A DNA stretch of 64,000 nt, taken from the NCBI RefSeq assembly GCF_032823475.1, contig NZ_CP127913.1, positions 71,519 through 135,518 on the forward strand. Reading direction: 5' to 3'. Shown here in pieces: positions 1-8,701 of the stretch (positions are counted from its first letter, which is position 1; every line of letters starts with the position of its first letter). The notes beneath the pieces are model-generated. The model made no database searches. It was not told the origin of the DNA and saw nothing but the letters and a program-made list of their open reading frames with translations. The DNA is from Acinetobacter sp. SAAs474. Its GTDB lineage: Bacteria; Pseudomonadota; Gammaproteobacteria; Pseudomonadales; Moraxellaceae. Made by a program: the position numbers and the translations under genes.

Positions 1-945
1 ACCAGAATGTTCTGCAATTCCAACATCTAAATAATTAATATTAGTATTTTTTGTAACACTATTAAAACCAGCAGTTTCTGCCATACCTGCCGAAACAAAT
101 AATATTTTCATTTGTTGAGCTACATTAACTAAGAAATCACTCAGAATTTCTTGTGAATTTTTTTTCGTTGTAGGAAAAGTACTTTTCAATTTAGCCGATG
201 GAATTGCATGATATTTGAATGGATTTAATGATGCAATTTCATCGCTATAACCTTTGATGGTGCGTACATGAAGTAATGTACTTTTTCTTGATTTCTTTAT
301 TCCTATTAATTTATTAGCAAGTTCATCGGGTTCGTTACCATCTATCGACCCTGAAAAATGAATATCTGCTGCTACAGCTAAAGCTTCATAACGTTTAGAA
401 TTCATTGTTTTCAAAGATGAAACTGCATCAGAAATACTGTGTCCATTATCATTTACAATAATTATTACTGGGCGATTAGCTTTATGTATTAATAAAAGTG
501 ACTCTAATGAAACACCATTTGCAAATGCTGAATCACCAATAATAACTATTACCCAATGATCTGAGGGAGTTATTGAAAATCCGATTGCTATTGCTATTGC
601 TGTACCTGCATGTCCTACACGAAAATGATCATGATTAGACTCTGATGGTTCTGGAAAACCACTAATACCATTAGCTTTACGTATAGACTCAAATGTATCA
701 TGTCTTCCAGTAATTATTTTATGCGCATAACATTGATGTCCAGTATCAAACACAAAGATATCATCAGGGGAATCAAAAATATAATGTATAGCAACCGTAA
801 TTCCTACTGCACCAATGGGGCTTGCATAATGACCTCCAGATGATTTTATAGCTAGCTTTAAATAATCTCTTAAATTTTTAGCAAAATTCACTAAATCGAT
901 TTGAGGAAGTTTTTTAAGTGTATTAAGATTAAATTGCACAATCAT
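1..945 (-). CDS. DXS-like thiamine-diphosphate enzyme (partial, runs off left edge)
   Basis: 315 codons are visible; the C-terminal part lies beyond the window. The translation follows 1-deoxy-D-xylulose-5-phosphate synthase closely: SGGHYASP at residues 35-42, DTGHQCYAHK at 67-76, and the ThDP/metal motif running from GDSAFANG (137-144) to NDN (165-167). VGIAEH near the break matches the region holding the catalytic Glu of DXS. DXS joins pyruvate to glyceraldehyde 3-phosphate. Departures from the housekeeping enzyme (GDS instead of GDG, NDNGHSIS instead of NDNEMSIS) and the setting beside an aminotransferase suggest a specialised paralogue using a related ketol transfer; that is inference. 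The ATG overlaps the stop of the upstream aminotransferase gene by 4 bp (942-945), so translation is probably coupled. It is the third gene of a minus-strand operon. Confidence 0.85.
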   Translation of the reverse strand, partial: MIVQFNLNTLKKLPQIDLVNFAKNLRDYLKLAIKSSGGHYASPIGAVGITVAIHYIFDSPDDIFVFDTGHQCYAHKIITGRHDTFESIRKANGISGFPEPSESNHDHFRVGHAGTAIAIAIGFSITPSDHWVIVIIGDSAFANGVSLESLLLIHKANRPVIIIVNDNGHSISDAVSSLKTMNSKRYEALAVAADIHFSGSIDGNEPDELANKLIGIKKSRKSTLLHVRTIKGYSDEIASLNPFKYHAIPSAKLKSTFPTTKKNSQEILSDFLVNVAQQMKILFVSAGMAETAGFNSVTKNTNINYLDVGIAEHSG

Positions 946-2183
946 TCCTTTTTTTTGATTAGCTCCATACCAAAGATACTTAATGCATCCCATACTTTTT
1001 CAAAAGCTTGAACTACTGTTTGAAGTTCTGTAATTCCATTTGGTGGTGCAATTTCGGAAATACAGAACATTGAATCCAATATTGCTTTTGTATTTGGAAA
1101 ATCATTTAAGTCATATTTATTCTTCCATGCTGGATTATATTCCCATACTGGGCGGGTAAGCCAAACACTAATTGGTACATGTTCAGCAGCCAATAATTCA
1201 ACAATTTTATTCCGTACTTCCGCAGTGGCTGGTAGGTTTAATGCTTTAAAGTCAAGTCGCATGGGAAGTGAACAAAAACTACTATCTTCAAAGTTTTTTC
1301 CAAATAATCGTTTGATTCCAGGTAGTTTTTCAAGTTTATTAACTAAATAATTTACATTTTCTCTTCTTATTCTAATTTGTTCATCAATTTCATTTAGCCG
1401 ATCAAGAGCTATAGATGCAGAAAATACATTAGGACGATAGTTATATCCTAATGAGGATGGAGAAAATATCCTCTCCCCATTACGTGAAGAACTACTTAAA
1501 GAAACATTATCAACGTGTTCTATTAATTCTAAAGAATTAGTACTAAGTAATCCTAATTCGCCTGAAGCTAGATGTTTTGCGCCATTACCTGAAAGTACAT
1601 AAGCATCACTTTCAAGGTTTAAGTAATTTTTCAAATAATTAGGTACATTTGCTGCTTGAGCACAATCATCGACTATTGCTATATTTTTAGAGCGAGCAAA
1701 TGAGCGGAGTTTAGCTCTTGGTGCTGAATTTCCAAAGAGATGTGTAATTTGTACAATAGCAACGCCTTCTTTATGCATGTGATTTATTGCGGATATCTCA
1801 TCAATGCATGCATCGTCTGCGGTATCAACAAAAATAGGACGCAAGCCACAGTGCGATATTGCAGCTACTGCTCCAGGCCAATTAAGTGCACATACAATTG
1901 CTATCTCACCTTGATTTGCAAAAAAGTCAGTAGCTACATGTAGGGCGGCACTTCCAGATGAGACTGCTCTAGAGTATTGAGTGCCACAATATTTACTAGT
2001 ATTTGATTCAAGTTCTTCGATAAGTGGGTGATTAACGCGATGAAATTTTCCACTATCTAATACTCGTTGTAATGCATTTAAATGATTTTGAGTTGGGGCG
2101 GGCCAAGGTGTAAAAGTATTCTTTTCAACACTTGATTGTCCACCATAATATGCTAGGGTATTTAGTATGTTCTTCATATTCAT
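942..2183 (-). CDS. DegT/DnrJ/EryC1-type PLP aminotransferase
   Basis: Fold-type I PLP enzyme of the DegT/DnrJ/EryC1/StrS family, 413 residues, usual length for the family. These enzymes normally transaminate keto-sugars or cyclic ketones using Glu or Gln. Visible motifs: SSGSAALH near residue 78 (PLP phosphate region), VDDCAQA near 171-177 (Asp pairing with the pyridine N), and SGNGAKHLASGELG with the Schiff-base Lys near 203. A TTG two codons upstream is possible, but the ATG chosen here overlaps the stop of the upstream NDPK/nucleotidyltransferase gene as ATGA, the same arrangement seen at this gene's own 3' end. Pairing with a DXS-like enzyme suggests that a ketose-like product is aminated. 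The substrate is unknown. Confidence 0.85.
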   Translation of the reverse strand: MNMKNILNTLAYYGGQSSVEKNTFTPWPAPTQNHLNALQRVLDSGKFHRVNHPLIEELESNTSKYCGTQYSRAVSSGSAALHVATDFFANQGEIAIVCALNWPGAVAAISHCGLRPIFVDTADDACIDEISAINHMHKEGVAIVQITHLFGNSAPRAKLRSFARSKNIAIVDDCAQAANVPNYLKNYLNLESDAYVLSGNGAKHLASGELGLLSTNSLELIEHVDNVSLSSSSRNGERIFSPSSLGYNYRPNVFSASIALDRLNEIDEQIRIRRENVNYLVNKLEKLPGIKRLFGKNFEDSSFCSLPMRLDFKALNLPATAEVRNKIVELLAAEHVPISVWLTRPVWEYNPAWKNKYDLNDFPNTKAILDSMFCISEIAPPNGITELQTVVQAFEKVWDALSIFGMELIKKKE

Positions 2184-3469
2184 CCACAAATTGAGTAAAT
2201 TTTTGCTAAATCATCAATTGACCTATATCCAGCTTTGGTCGCTTGATCATAAAATTCAGAGAATTTAATGTTTTTTTTCTCTATTAAGATTTGTGCAATT
2301 TTATGATCACTAATTGTCCTATCACTACGTCCCATAGCTAAGTATTCAATAATACAATCCGCAATTGATTGAAAATTATCATTTTTATTTTTTTCAGCAT
2401 CTAGAAATATATGGATATCATTTTTACAGTAAGTATCTCCAGTAAACTCGATATCCCACCCTTGAATATTCAGGTTAATAACGTTGCTTTTATGTGTGCC
2501 AACATCAATAAATTCTATATTTTTATTAAAGTAGTTAGCTATTTTATAAAGATCTTCTTCTTTGCATCTTATATCTAAATCATTAGGAATTATAGGGAGA
2601 CCATAACGCCACAAAGAAGTACTTCCACAAATAGCCCATTTGTTAACTGCTATTTTATCCAAAATATTACTAATGGTATAAATCACATTCTCTATTGGTT
2701 CTTTTAGCCAAATAGATGCTGAGTCAGAAAAACTTTCAATTGCTAACAGTGATAATGGATTTTTTAAAATTACATTTCCCTTTGAAATATCAGCGTATAT
2801 AATATTAAACAGTGGGGTAGTATCACCAATTAGAAAAGATTCATGTATTTTATTAAAGTCTTTGTTTTTTATAGAAAAATTATTTAATAATTTAAGGGCA
2901 GATCTTACATTTTTTTGGGGCTCAGATTTTATATTGAGAGTCGCATCATTGTTAAAATTAAATAGGTCTGAAACTAAATCTATATAATTAACTATTCCCA
3001 AATGATCATGTGGAGAATAATGTGTTTTTTTTACTTGTGATTCTTTTATTTTACAGCTTTTAAGTATGCTAAGTTCTTTTAAAGCGCTGATAGAGTCATC
3101 ACTACAATGAATTAAATTCAAAGTCTGATTATCACATGGAAATTCTTGTCTAATGGTTTTAGTTAGAGCAAAAGCAGGATGCGTAGCTCCTTTTAAAAAG
3201 CTTAGATAATGATCATCTGGAATGTCATCCCAATACAATACTAAGACTGGACCAAGAGAAAATAATCTTTGAACTTTTTTTAGTTTTTCTTTACATAGAT
3301 GTGGGTATAAATTCGAAGTTAAATCATCATCTAGTTGACTATAAAATATTTCTTTAGGGGGGGATGGTATTTCATTTAAACAAAATTTCACTATTGATTC
3401 ACCCAACCCAGCATATATTGCTTCAGGTGAGATTACCGCCAGTCCACCATATTTTTTTCTTGTGAGCAT
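2180..3469 (-). CDS. NDP-kinase-like / nucleotidyltransferase fusion protein
   Basis: 429 residues. Residues 8-137 read like nucleoside diphosphate kinase: YGGLAVISPEAI for the usual IKPDAV strand, GPVLVLYW at 73-80, KGATHPAFALTKTIRQEF at 93-110 for the MGATNP..APGTIRGDF motif, and NLIHCSDD with the catalytic-type His121. The usual Lys of KPD is Ser here, so kinase activity may be altered. A helical middle follows. The C-terminal part from about 270 looks like a nucleotidyltransferase: CGSTSLWRYG at 281-290 followed by NDLDI with the D297-x-D299 pair, and a later GWDIEF that could supply a third carboxylate. NDPK fused to a nucleotidyltransferase is not an arrangement I know. First gene of the three-gene minus-strand operon; its stop overlaps the next start. 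Confidence 0.65.
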   Translation of the reverse strand: MLTRKKYGGLAVISPEAIYAGLGESIVKFCLNEIPSPPKEIFYSQLDDDLTSNLYPHLCKEKLKKVQRLFSLGPVLVLYWDDIPDDHYLSFLKGATHPAFALTKTIRQEFPCDNQTLNLIHCSDDSISALKELSILKSCKIKESQVKKTHYSPHDHLGIVNYIDLVSDLFNFNNDATLNIKSEPQKNVRSALKLLNNFSIKNKDFNKIHESFLIGDTTPLFNIIYADISKGNVILKNPLSLLAIESFSDSASIWLKEPIENVIYTISNILDKIAVNKWAICGSTSLWRYGLPIIPNDLDIRCKEEDLYKIANYFNKNIEFIDVGTHKSNVINLNIQGWDIEFTGDTYCKNDIHIFLDAEKNKNDNFQSIADCIIEYLAMGRSDRTISDHKIAQILIEKKNIKFSEFYDQATKAGYRSIDDLAKIYSICG

Positions 3470-3614
3470 ACAAAACCCTTGATGAAAAATGCAACCTAAT
3501 CTCTCGAAATTCTTTTAGATACGAATACATAACCCAAAGTTTTTCTTATGGAGGTTGAATGAAAGAAAGTGCAAATATGAAATAAATTTAAAAATAAAAC
3601 CATTATCTTTGCTA

Positions 3615-4270
3615 GGGCGTGTCCTCATTTGAAGAATAATATTTAAACGCCTAGAATTAGGCTCTACTTTATCTTCATTTCAATATTTTTCAATGGCACG
3701 TACTCTTTTAATCGCTGGGCTATGAAAGGCTTATGGGATAAATTTTTTTCAAACTACGAGGCGAATGGGTATTCATTGATGGAAGCTACATACGCGCGCA
3801 TCAGCATGCAAGTGGAGTTCGGCATGGCTTCGAGCGTGCAATTGGACAATCTCGTGGAGGACTCACAACAAAGATTCATCTTGCAACCGACGCGAATGGA
3901 TTACCGATTGATTTTAAAATCACTGGGGGTGATGTCCATGACAGCCAAGTTGCAGAACACCTAATAGATCTAATTGAAACAGCAGATTATTTAATCGCGG
4001 ACAAGAGATATGATTCTGAACATATCAGGAAGTCAGCTAGAAATCGAAAAATGATACCTATTATTCCATTAAGATCAAATAGTAAGAAATTCAATCCTGA
4101 TTTTGATAAGTACTTATATCGCTTAAGACATTTAGTTGAGAATACCTTTGCAAGATTAAAACACTTCCGTGCGATAGCAACTCGATTTGATAAACTCGCA
4201 CGTAATTATCAGTCTATGATTTATATCGCCTGCATGTTCATTTGGTGTAAATCTAAATGAGGACACACCC
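3615..4270. mobile_element. Internally deleted IS5-family element
   Basis: Bounded by inverted repeats GGGCGTGTCCTCATTT (left) and its near-perfect complement (right, one mismatch), with TA on both outer sides (3613-3614 and 4271-4272), as expected for an IS427-type IS5 element. At 656 bp it is shorter than the roughly 830-900 bp of intact relatives; the start of the transposase is missing. It sits between the biosynthesis operon and the ddl-like gene, only 3 bp past that gene's stop. Confidence 0.8.
3690..4260 (+). pseudogene. IS5-family transposase remnant
   Basis: Two frames are needed. The first, from about 3690, reads FNRWAMKGLWDKFFSNYEANG. The second, from about 3770 to the stop at 4258-4260, reads WVFIDGSYIRAHQH, GQSRGGLTTKIHLATDANG, GGDVHDSQ, LIADKRYDS and finally VENTFARLKHFRAIATRFDK, which are the DDE-type IS427-group landmarks. 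The shift lies after a T-run near 3741 and could be the programmed frameshift of this group. The N-terminal roughly 50 residues are absent, so the copy cannot be active by itself. Confidence 0.75.
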
Positions 4271-4273
4271 TAA

Positions 4274-5308
4274 TCATAATTCAGACATTAGTTTTTTTCG
4301 TTTAACAGCTAGAGAAGCTATTTCCTCACACAATTGTGGAAAGCTGATACCACTAGCAGCTGCAGATTGAGGCAATAAGCTTGTTGCTCTCATCCCTGGT
4401 AAAGTTTCAATTTCTAGACACCAGATATTCCCATTTCTATCCATTCTAAAATCAGCCCTACTGTAATCATTCAGCTTTAGAGCTTTGTGAGCAGAAATTG
4501 CAAAATGCCGAGTTTGATTAGCCTGTTCTGGAGATATTTTTGCTGGGAATACCACATCTACAGCTTCCATCTGACACTTACTTTCGTAATCATATATTCC
4601 AGATAGTGGTAAAATAATTTCCCCAACAGTTAATGCTTTATCTGCAAGAATTCCAACAGTCAACTCTCGTCCTTCTATAAACTTCTCAATCATTACTTCA
4701 TTATCATGCTCTAAGGCTAAATTCACAGCATCTTCAAGTTGATTGGGATATTTAACTAGGGTAAGACCAATGGTAGATCCTTGTTTATTAGGTTTTACGA
4801 TCACAGGAAAACCTAAAGTATTTTCTACGATTTGCGGTTCAACTGGTGCCATAAGCCAGTCAGGAGTAGGAACACCAGCTTTTATCAAGAGTCGCTTAGC
4901 TATATCTTTATCCATAGCTAAGGCACTTCCAAGGTGACCACTTCCTGTATATGATAACTTAGCCATATCAAGCATTCCTTGAGTGGTACCATCCTCACCA
5001 GTTCCACCATGTAAGACTAGAAAAACTATGTCTACATCAATTAAATCACCAGTTTTAGTTAATACAACTTGATCAAATGAAACTTCCAAGGAATCTTTTT
5101 CTTGAAAAAATAATGGAATTGAACCTGTCTCAAGTAACTTTTTTTGTGTGACTTCGTCTAGTAAACCTTGTGCAGCATCAATAGCTAATACTTCATGACC
5201 AGCTTGCTGTAAAGCCTTAACAACTTGAACTCCGCTTTCTATAGAAATTTCTCGTTCAGAGCTATTTCCACCAAAAAGCACTGCTATTTTTAGTTTGTCA
5301 ATATTCAT
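4274..5308 (-). CDS. D-alanine--D-alanine ligase-like ATP-grasp enzyme (copy 1)
   Basis: 344 residues, ATP-grasp ligase of the Ddl family, which joins two D-amino acids (or a D-amino acid and a hydroxy acid) through an acyl phosphate. The N-terminus VLFGGNSSEREIS is the family signature; LHGGTGEDGTTQGML, the ATP-site region PVIVKPNKQGSTIGL and EKFIEGRELTVGIL follow. The metal-binding motif reads LEIETLPGM, whereas canonical Ddl has E-x-N-TLPGM; the Asn that binds Mg is Glu here. This change and the location suggest a paralogue for a modified dipeptide or for self-protection rather than the housekeeping enzyme. Starts at ATG with a purine-rich upstream sequence. It points towards the IS5 remnant and away from the IS982 copy. 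Confidence 0.85.
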   Translation of the reverse strand: MNIDKLKIAVLFGGNSSEREISIESGVQVVKALQQAGHEVLAIDAAQGLLDEVTQKKLLETGSIPLFFQEKDSLEVSFDQVVLTKTGDLIDVDIVFLVLHGGTGEDGTTQGMLDMAKLSYTGSGHLGSALAMDKDIAKRLLIKAGVPTPDWLMAPVEPQIVENTLGFPVIVKPNKQGSTIGLTLVKYPNQLEDAVNLALEHDNEVMIEKFIEGRELTVGILADKALTVGEIILPLSGIYDYESKCQMEAVDVVFPAKISPEQANQTRHFAISAHKALKLNDYSRADFRMDRNGNIWCLEIETLPGMRATSLLPQSAAASGISFPQLCEEIASLAVKRKKLMSEL

Positions 5309-5804
5309 ATTAGAACCTCATCGCTATTATATTAATTCTTCATATATAAAAATAATGATCTCAAGTAGATAGCAAAATAAAATAATAGAGATCATCTCCC
5401 TTATCCTGAAATTAGAACGCTTCAATTAGCAGGATTTTAATCAAAAATATTTAGCTGTATACTCCTTTAATTAGTGCGAAGATGATTGTTCTTTTGACAG
5501 GATTACATTTTTTTAAAGTTTTTATAAAGGAAGCCTAATTAAAATTCAAGTTGACAGGCGAGATGTTGATAAAATTGAATTTTTATATATGAGTTGTTGG
5601 AATTATATTATGAAAAGATTATAAGCTACTGAATGGATTAAAAAATTAAACTATTGTTTAACACTTAAAATTATCAAATATTATCAAAATATTTTCGAGT
5701 TTCTGTTGCACTTTATACGTTTTAACTATACAGAAGTTAAACAAAACTAAATTACCAAGACATAGATATAAACAATATTGCATTATAAGTGACATTCTAA
5801 TATA
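5309..5804. other. AT-rich intergenic stretch, no gene seen
   Basis: About 500 bases between the ddl-like gene and the IS982 element. I see no convincing reading frame or repeat. It must hold the minus-strand promoter of the ddl-like gene. The last seven bases (TAATATA, 5798-5804) are the left copy of the direct repeat flanking the IS982 element. Confidence 0.5.
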
Positions 5805-6779
5805 ACCGCGAATCGCGGATAAGAAATTAACTTGAAAAACAGGAGGACTAGAGCCATCAGTTGAGTTACCACACCAAACTTACAACTCTAGTCCTGATGT
5901 TCAATAGTACCGAATTATTCTGTGTAATTGATGATTTCTTTCTTAAATTTGAAGCAACCTACTGGAAGTTCCTCAAGCAAAGCAATCACTGTTTAAGAAT
6001 CCGAACTGGTCAACTAAGCATCTCAGAAATTATCTTTATCGCCATTTGGTATAAGTGTTCTCACTTCAACAATTTCAAAGCATTCTTCTCATGGTTGAAG
6101 CAGGATAAATGTCATTTATTTAAAAGCTTACCCTGTTACCAACGTATGATTCACTTAATTAATATGCATCAATTGGCACTACACGCTCTACATGTCGCGC
6201 TGATGAAAGATCAATACAAACAATATTTATGGATTGACTCAACGACTCTACTGGTCTGTAAAAATCAACGTATCCACCTCCATAAATCACTAGTCAGGAT
6301 TGCATCTCGCGGTAAAAGCTCGATGGGATGGTTTTATGGTTGTAAATTACATATCGTGATGAATCAATTTGGCAAGATCGTTAGCTCAGCCTTATCCAAC
6401 GGGCATATTGCTGATATTAAAATGGTGGAGAAGTTAGTTGCGGGTTTACAAGCGAAGCTCTATGCGGATCGTGGCTATATCAGCAAAGAGTTAAAAAGCA
6501 GATTAAGAGATCAAGGTATTGATTTAATTACCTATCATCGAAAGAATATGAAGTCTGTTCAACTACAACAATCTGATGAATATCACTTAAAACAGCGTAA
6601 TAAAATAGAGACTTTATTCAGCCTCTTAAAAGGACAATACAATTTAGTAACGAGCAAAGCGCGTAGTATTCTGGGCTTTTTAAGTGGGATTTATGCTTCG
6701 TTATGTGCATATCAATTAATCCATCGAAATAAGCCAACCATTCAGATTATAGAATCATTGGCTTAAACAGGATTGGGGT
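5805..6779 (+). mobile_element. Complete IS982-family insertion sequence, copy 1
   Basis: 975 bp. The left end begins ACCGCGAATCGCGGA and the right end finishes GGATTGGGGT; both sides carry TAATATA (5798-5804 and 6780-6786), consistent with a 7-bp target duplication. It is clearly related to the copy at 60127-61100, which is flanked by the same heptamer. It separates the two ddl-like genes, which may once have been closer. Confidence 0.85.
5861..6766 (+). CDS. IS982-family transposase
   Basis: Full-length open frame of 301 residues if the TTG at 5861 is used; an ATG 12 codons on (5897, giving MFNSTELFCVIDDFF) is a more typical IS982 start. DDE-type transposase with conserved WIDSTTL, RGKSSMGWFYGCKLH, LYADRGYIS and QRNKIETLFSLLKGQYNLVTSKARS. 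No internal stop, so it may be active. Closely related to the transposase at 60182-61087, with many substitutions, so the two insertions are not a recent duplication of each other. Confidence 0.9.
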   Translation: MSYHTKLTTLVLMFNSTELFCVIDDFFLKFEATYWKFLKQSNHCLRIRTGQLSISEIIFIAIWYKCSHFNNFKAFFSWLKQDKCHLFKSLPCYQRMIHLINMHQLALHALHVALMKDQYKQYLWIDSTTLLVCKNQRIHLHKSLVRIASRGKSSMGWFYGCKLHIVMNQFGKIVSSALSNGHIADIKMVEKLVAGLQAKLYADRGYISKELKSRLRDQGIDLITYHRKNMKSVQLQQSDEYHLKQRNKIETLFSLLKGQYNLVTSKARSILGFLSGIYASLCAYQLIHRNKPTIQIIESLA

Positions 6780-6936
6780 TAATATATGACTGTAAGATCA
6801 AAACTGGTTGTAGTGTGAATAATTTAACACAAACTAATTTTTTTGTTTATTGAGTAATGGCTGTAAAAGCTTGCAATAAATAGCATTGAAGATAATTTTA
6901 TATGTATTTTTTAGAAACTAAATAAGGATTTAATCT

Positions 6937-7893
6937 ATGGGAAATGTAACAAATAACTTAAAAGTTGCTATTATTTGTGGTGGAAGTTCAACTGAATCAG
7001 AGGTTTCGAGAAGTTCAGCTAAAGCAGTTGAAAAGGCTCTAAAAAAAACATTTTCAGATGTACAAGTAGTCGAGTTAGATAGTGAGCTTCCACAAAAATT
7101 AATTAATAGTAAATATGATGTTGTATTTCCTGTATTGCACGGTGCAATTGGAGAAGATGGAACAATCCAAGGTTTTTTAGAAATATTAGGTTTGCCATAT
7201 GTTGGCAGTGGAGTTAAAGCTAGTGCATGTGCACTTCATAAGCCGACCGCAAAACTTATTTTTTCCTCTGCTGGCCTTCTATGTGCTTTGGGTATAACCG
7301 TGTGCAGAGGCGATGGAATTGAAGATGTAGTAAATAGAATCTTAGAAAAACTGGGAGATGATATTGTTATTAAACCTTGTGATCAGGGTTCTGCTTTAGG
7401 TATTGAATTTGCTCAAGGGCGTGAAGAAATCACCTTATCTATAAAAAAAATATTAAATCATAATACAGAGGCCGTTGTTGAAAAGCGAATCATTGGCCGA
7501 GAAATCACAATTGGTGTTTTAGAGGATAGTAATAGAGCCAAAGCATTACCTGTAGTAGAGGTAATAACTCCGATAGGACAATGGTATGACTACGAACATA
7601 GATATACTGATGGAGCAAGTCAGCATATTGTACCAGCTAAATTATCAAAGGATGTATACGAGAGGGCTTCTGAAATTGCTATAAAGGCACATCAGGCTCT
7701 TGGGTGCAAAGATCTTTCAAGATCAGATTTTATTATTACTTATACGTCAGATATTTACCTTCTTGAAACTAACACTATCCCAGGAATGACTCCAACCAGT
7801 CTTTACCCCGATGCTGCTAAGGCTGCTGATATTACATTTGATGAACTTGTAAGCCAATTGGTTAAAACAGCTATCTTGCGTGGTAAAAGATAA
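6937..7893 (+). CDS. D-alanine--D-alanine ligase-like ATP-grasp enzyme (copy 2)
   Basis: 318 residues, same family as copy 1 but quite different in sequence. The N-terminus AIICGGSSTESEVSRSS matches the Ddl start; VLHGAIGEDGTIQGFLE, VIKPCDQGSALGIEF and EKRIIGREITIGVLED follow. Unlike copy 1 the metal motif is canonical (LLETNTIPGMTPTSLYP) and the WYDYE region carrying the usual Tyr is present. It heads a plus-strand group: its TAA is one base before the ATG of the amino-acid-kinase gene, so the two are almost certainly co-translated. With two kinases behind it, it probably makes an amide bond in a specialised product; D-Ala-D-Ala itself remains possible. Confidence 0.85.
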   Translation: MGNVTNNLKVAIICGGSSTESEVSRSSAKAVEKALKKTFSDVQVVELDSELPQKLINSKYDVVFPVLHGAIGEDGTIQGFLEILGLPYVGSGVKASACALHKPTAKLIFSSAGLLCALGITVCRGDGIEDVVNRILEKLGDDIVIKPCDQGSALGIEFAQGREEITLSIKKILNHNTEAVVEKRIIGREITIGVLEDSNRAKALPVVEVITPIGQWYDYEHRYTDGASQHIVPAKLSKDVYERASEIAIKAHQALGCKDLSRSDFIITYTSDIYLLETNTIPGMTPTSLYPDAAKAADITFDELVSQLVKTAILRGKR

Positions 7894-7894
7894 G

Positions 7895-8638
7895 ATGAGT
7901 AGAGAGATTGTACAGGGTTTTAAAGATATTAAGATTGATTTAGTCATAAAATTCGGTGGGAGTATAGTGAACGATACTGAAAAAACATGCGCTTTGCTAA
8001 AAATCATTAATGAAGCTACTAAAAATGGAAAGCATATATTAGTTATTCCTGGTGGGGGTCCACCAGATAAAGCTATAGAAAAAATATATGCAAAGAGAGA
8101 ATTTACCATGGCAACAGCTCATGAAGCATGCGCTTTAGCTCAAGACCAAATTGGCTTAATACTTGCCGACCCAAACTATTCAGAGATATCAATCGCCTGT
8201 CGGAATATTAAAGATGTGAGAGTTGCAATACAAAATCGAAGAACTCCTATTTTATTGCCATCACAAACTTTAATGTCTTTAGACCCTGTTGAATATAGTT
8301 GGGATATTACTTCCGATGCTATAGCTGGATGGGTTGCATGGCAAATCGGTGTCTCTAAACTCATTGTATTAACAGATGTAGACGGTATTTATGCTAAGGA
8401 TGTATCAGGTAATTTGTTGGAAGATAAATTAATTGAAAAAATTTTAGCTAGTGAAGTTGTTAAATTAGGACATACGTCTATAGATGTGTGTTTAGCTGAA
8501 TGGATTAAACATGGATACATTAATGAATGTGTAATTGTAAATGGGAATTATCCTGAACGATTAGACAATATATTACATGAAAAAACTGCACTATCTACCC
8601 ATATTTATTATAGTAAATCACAGTTTTTGGCATTGTAA
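7895..8638 (+). CDS. Amino-acid-kinase-family small-molecule kinase
   Basis: 247 residues from the ATG at 7895; a GTG at 7880 inside the preceding gene is the alternative start. AAK fold: N-terminal DLVIKFGGSIV (phosphate binding), VIPGGGPPDKAI, then SWDITSDAIAGWVA and KLIVLTDVDGIYAKD near residues 130-165, the nucleotide side. The SWD(I/V)TSD signature resembles MfnE-type and uridylate-kinase-like members that phosphorylate an alcohol or phosphate rather than aspartate or glutamate kinases. Placed between an ATP-grasp ligase and a thymidylate-kinase-like gene, it may act in a series of phosphorylations. Substrate unknown. Confidence 0.75.
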   Translation: MSREIVQGFKDIKIDLVIKFGGSIVNDTEKTCALLKIINEATKNGKHILVIPGGGPPDKAIEKIYAKREFTMATAHEACALAQDQIGLILADPNYSEISIACRNIKDVRVAIQNRRTPILLPSQTLMSLDPVEYSWDITSDAIAGWVAWQIGVSKLIVLTDVDGIYAKDVSGNLLEDKLIEKILASEVVKLGHTSIDVCLAEWIKHGYINECVIVNGNYPERLDNILHEKTALSTHIYYSKSQFLAL

Positions 8639-8701
8639 AAATGAATTGTATGGAAATTTTTATTTAATGGTTTAGTTGGAATTGATATAGGGAGCTTTAA
8701 T

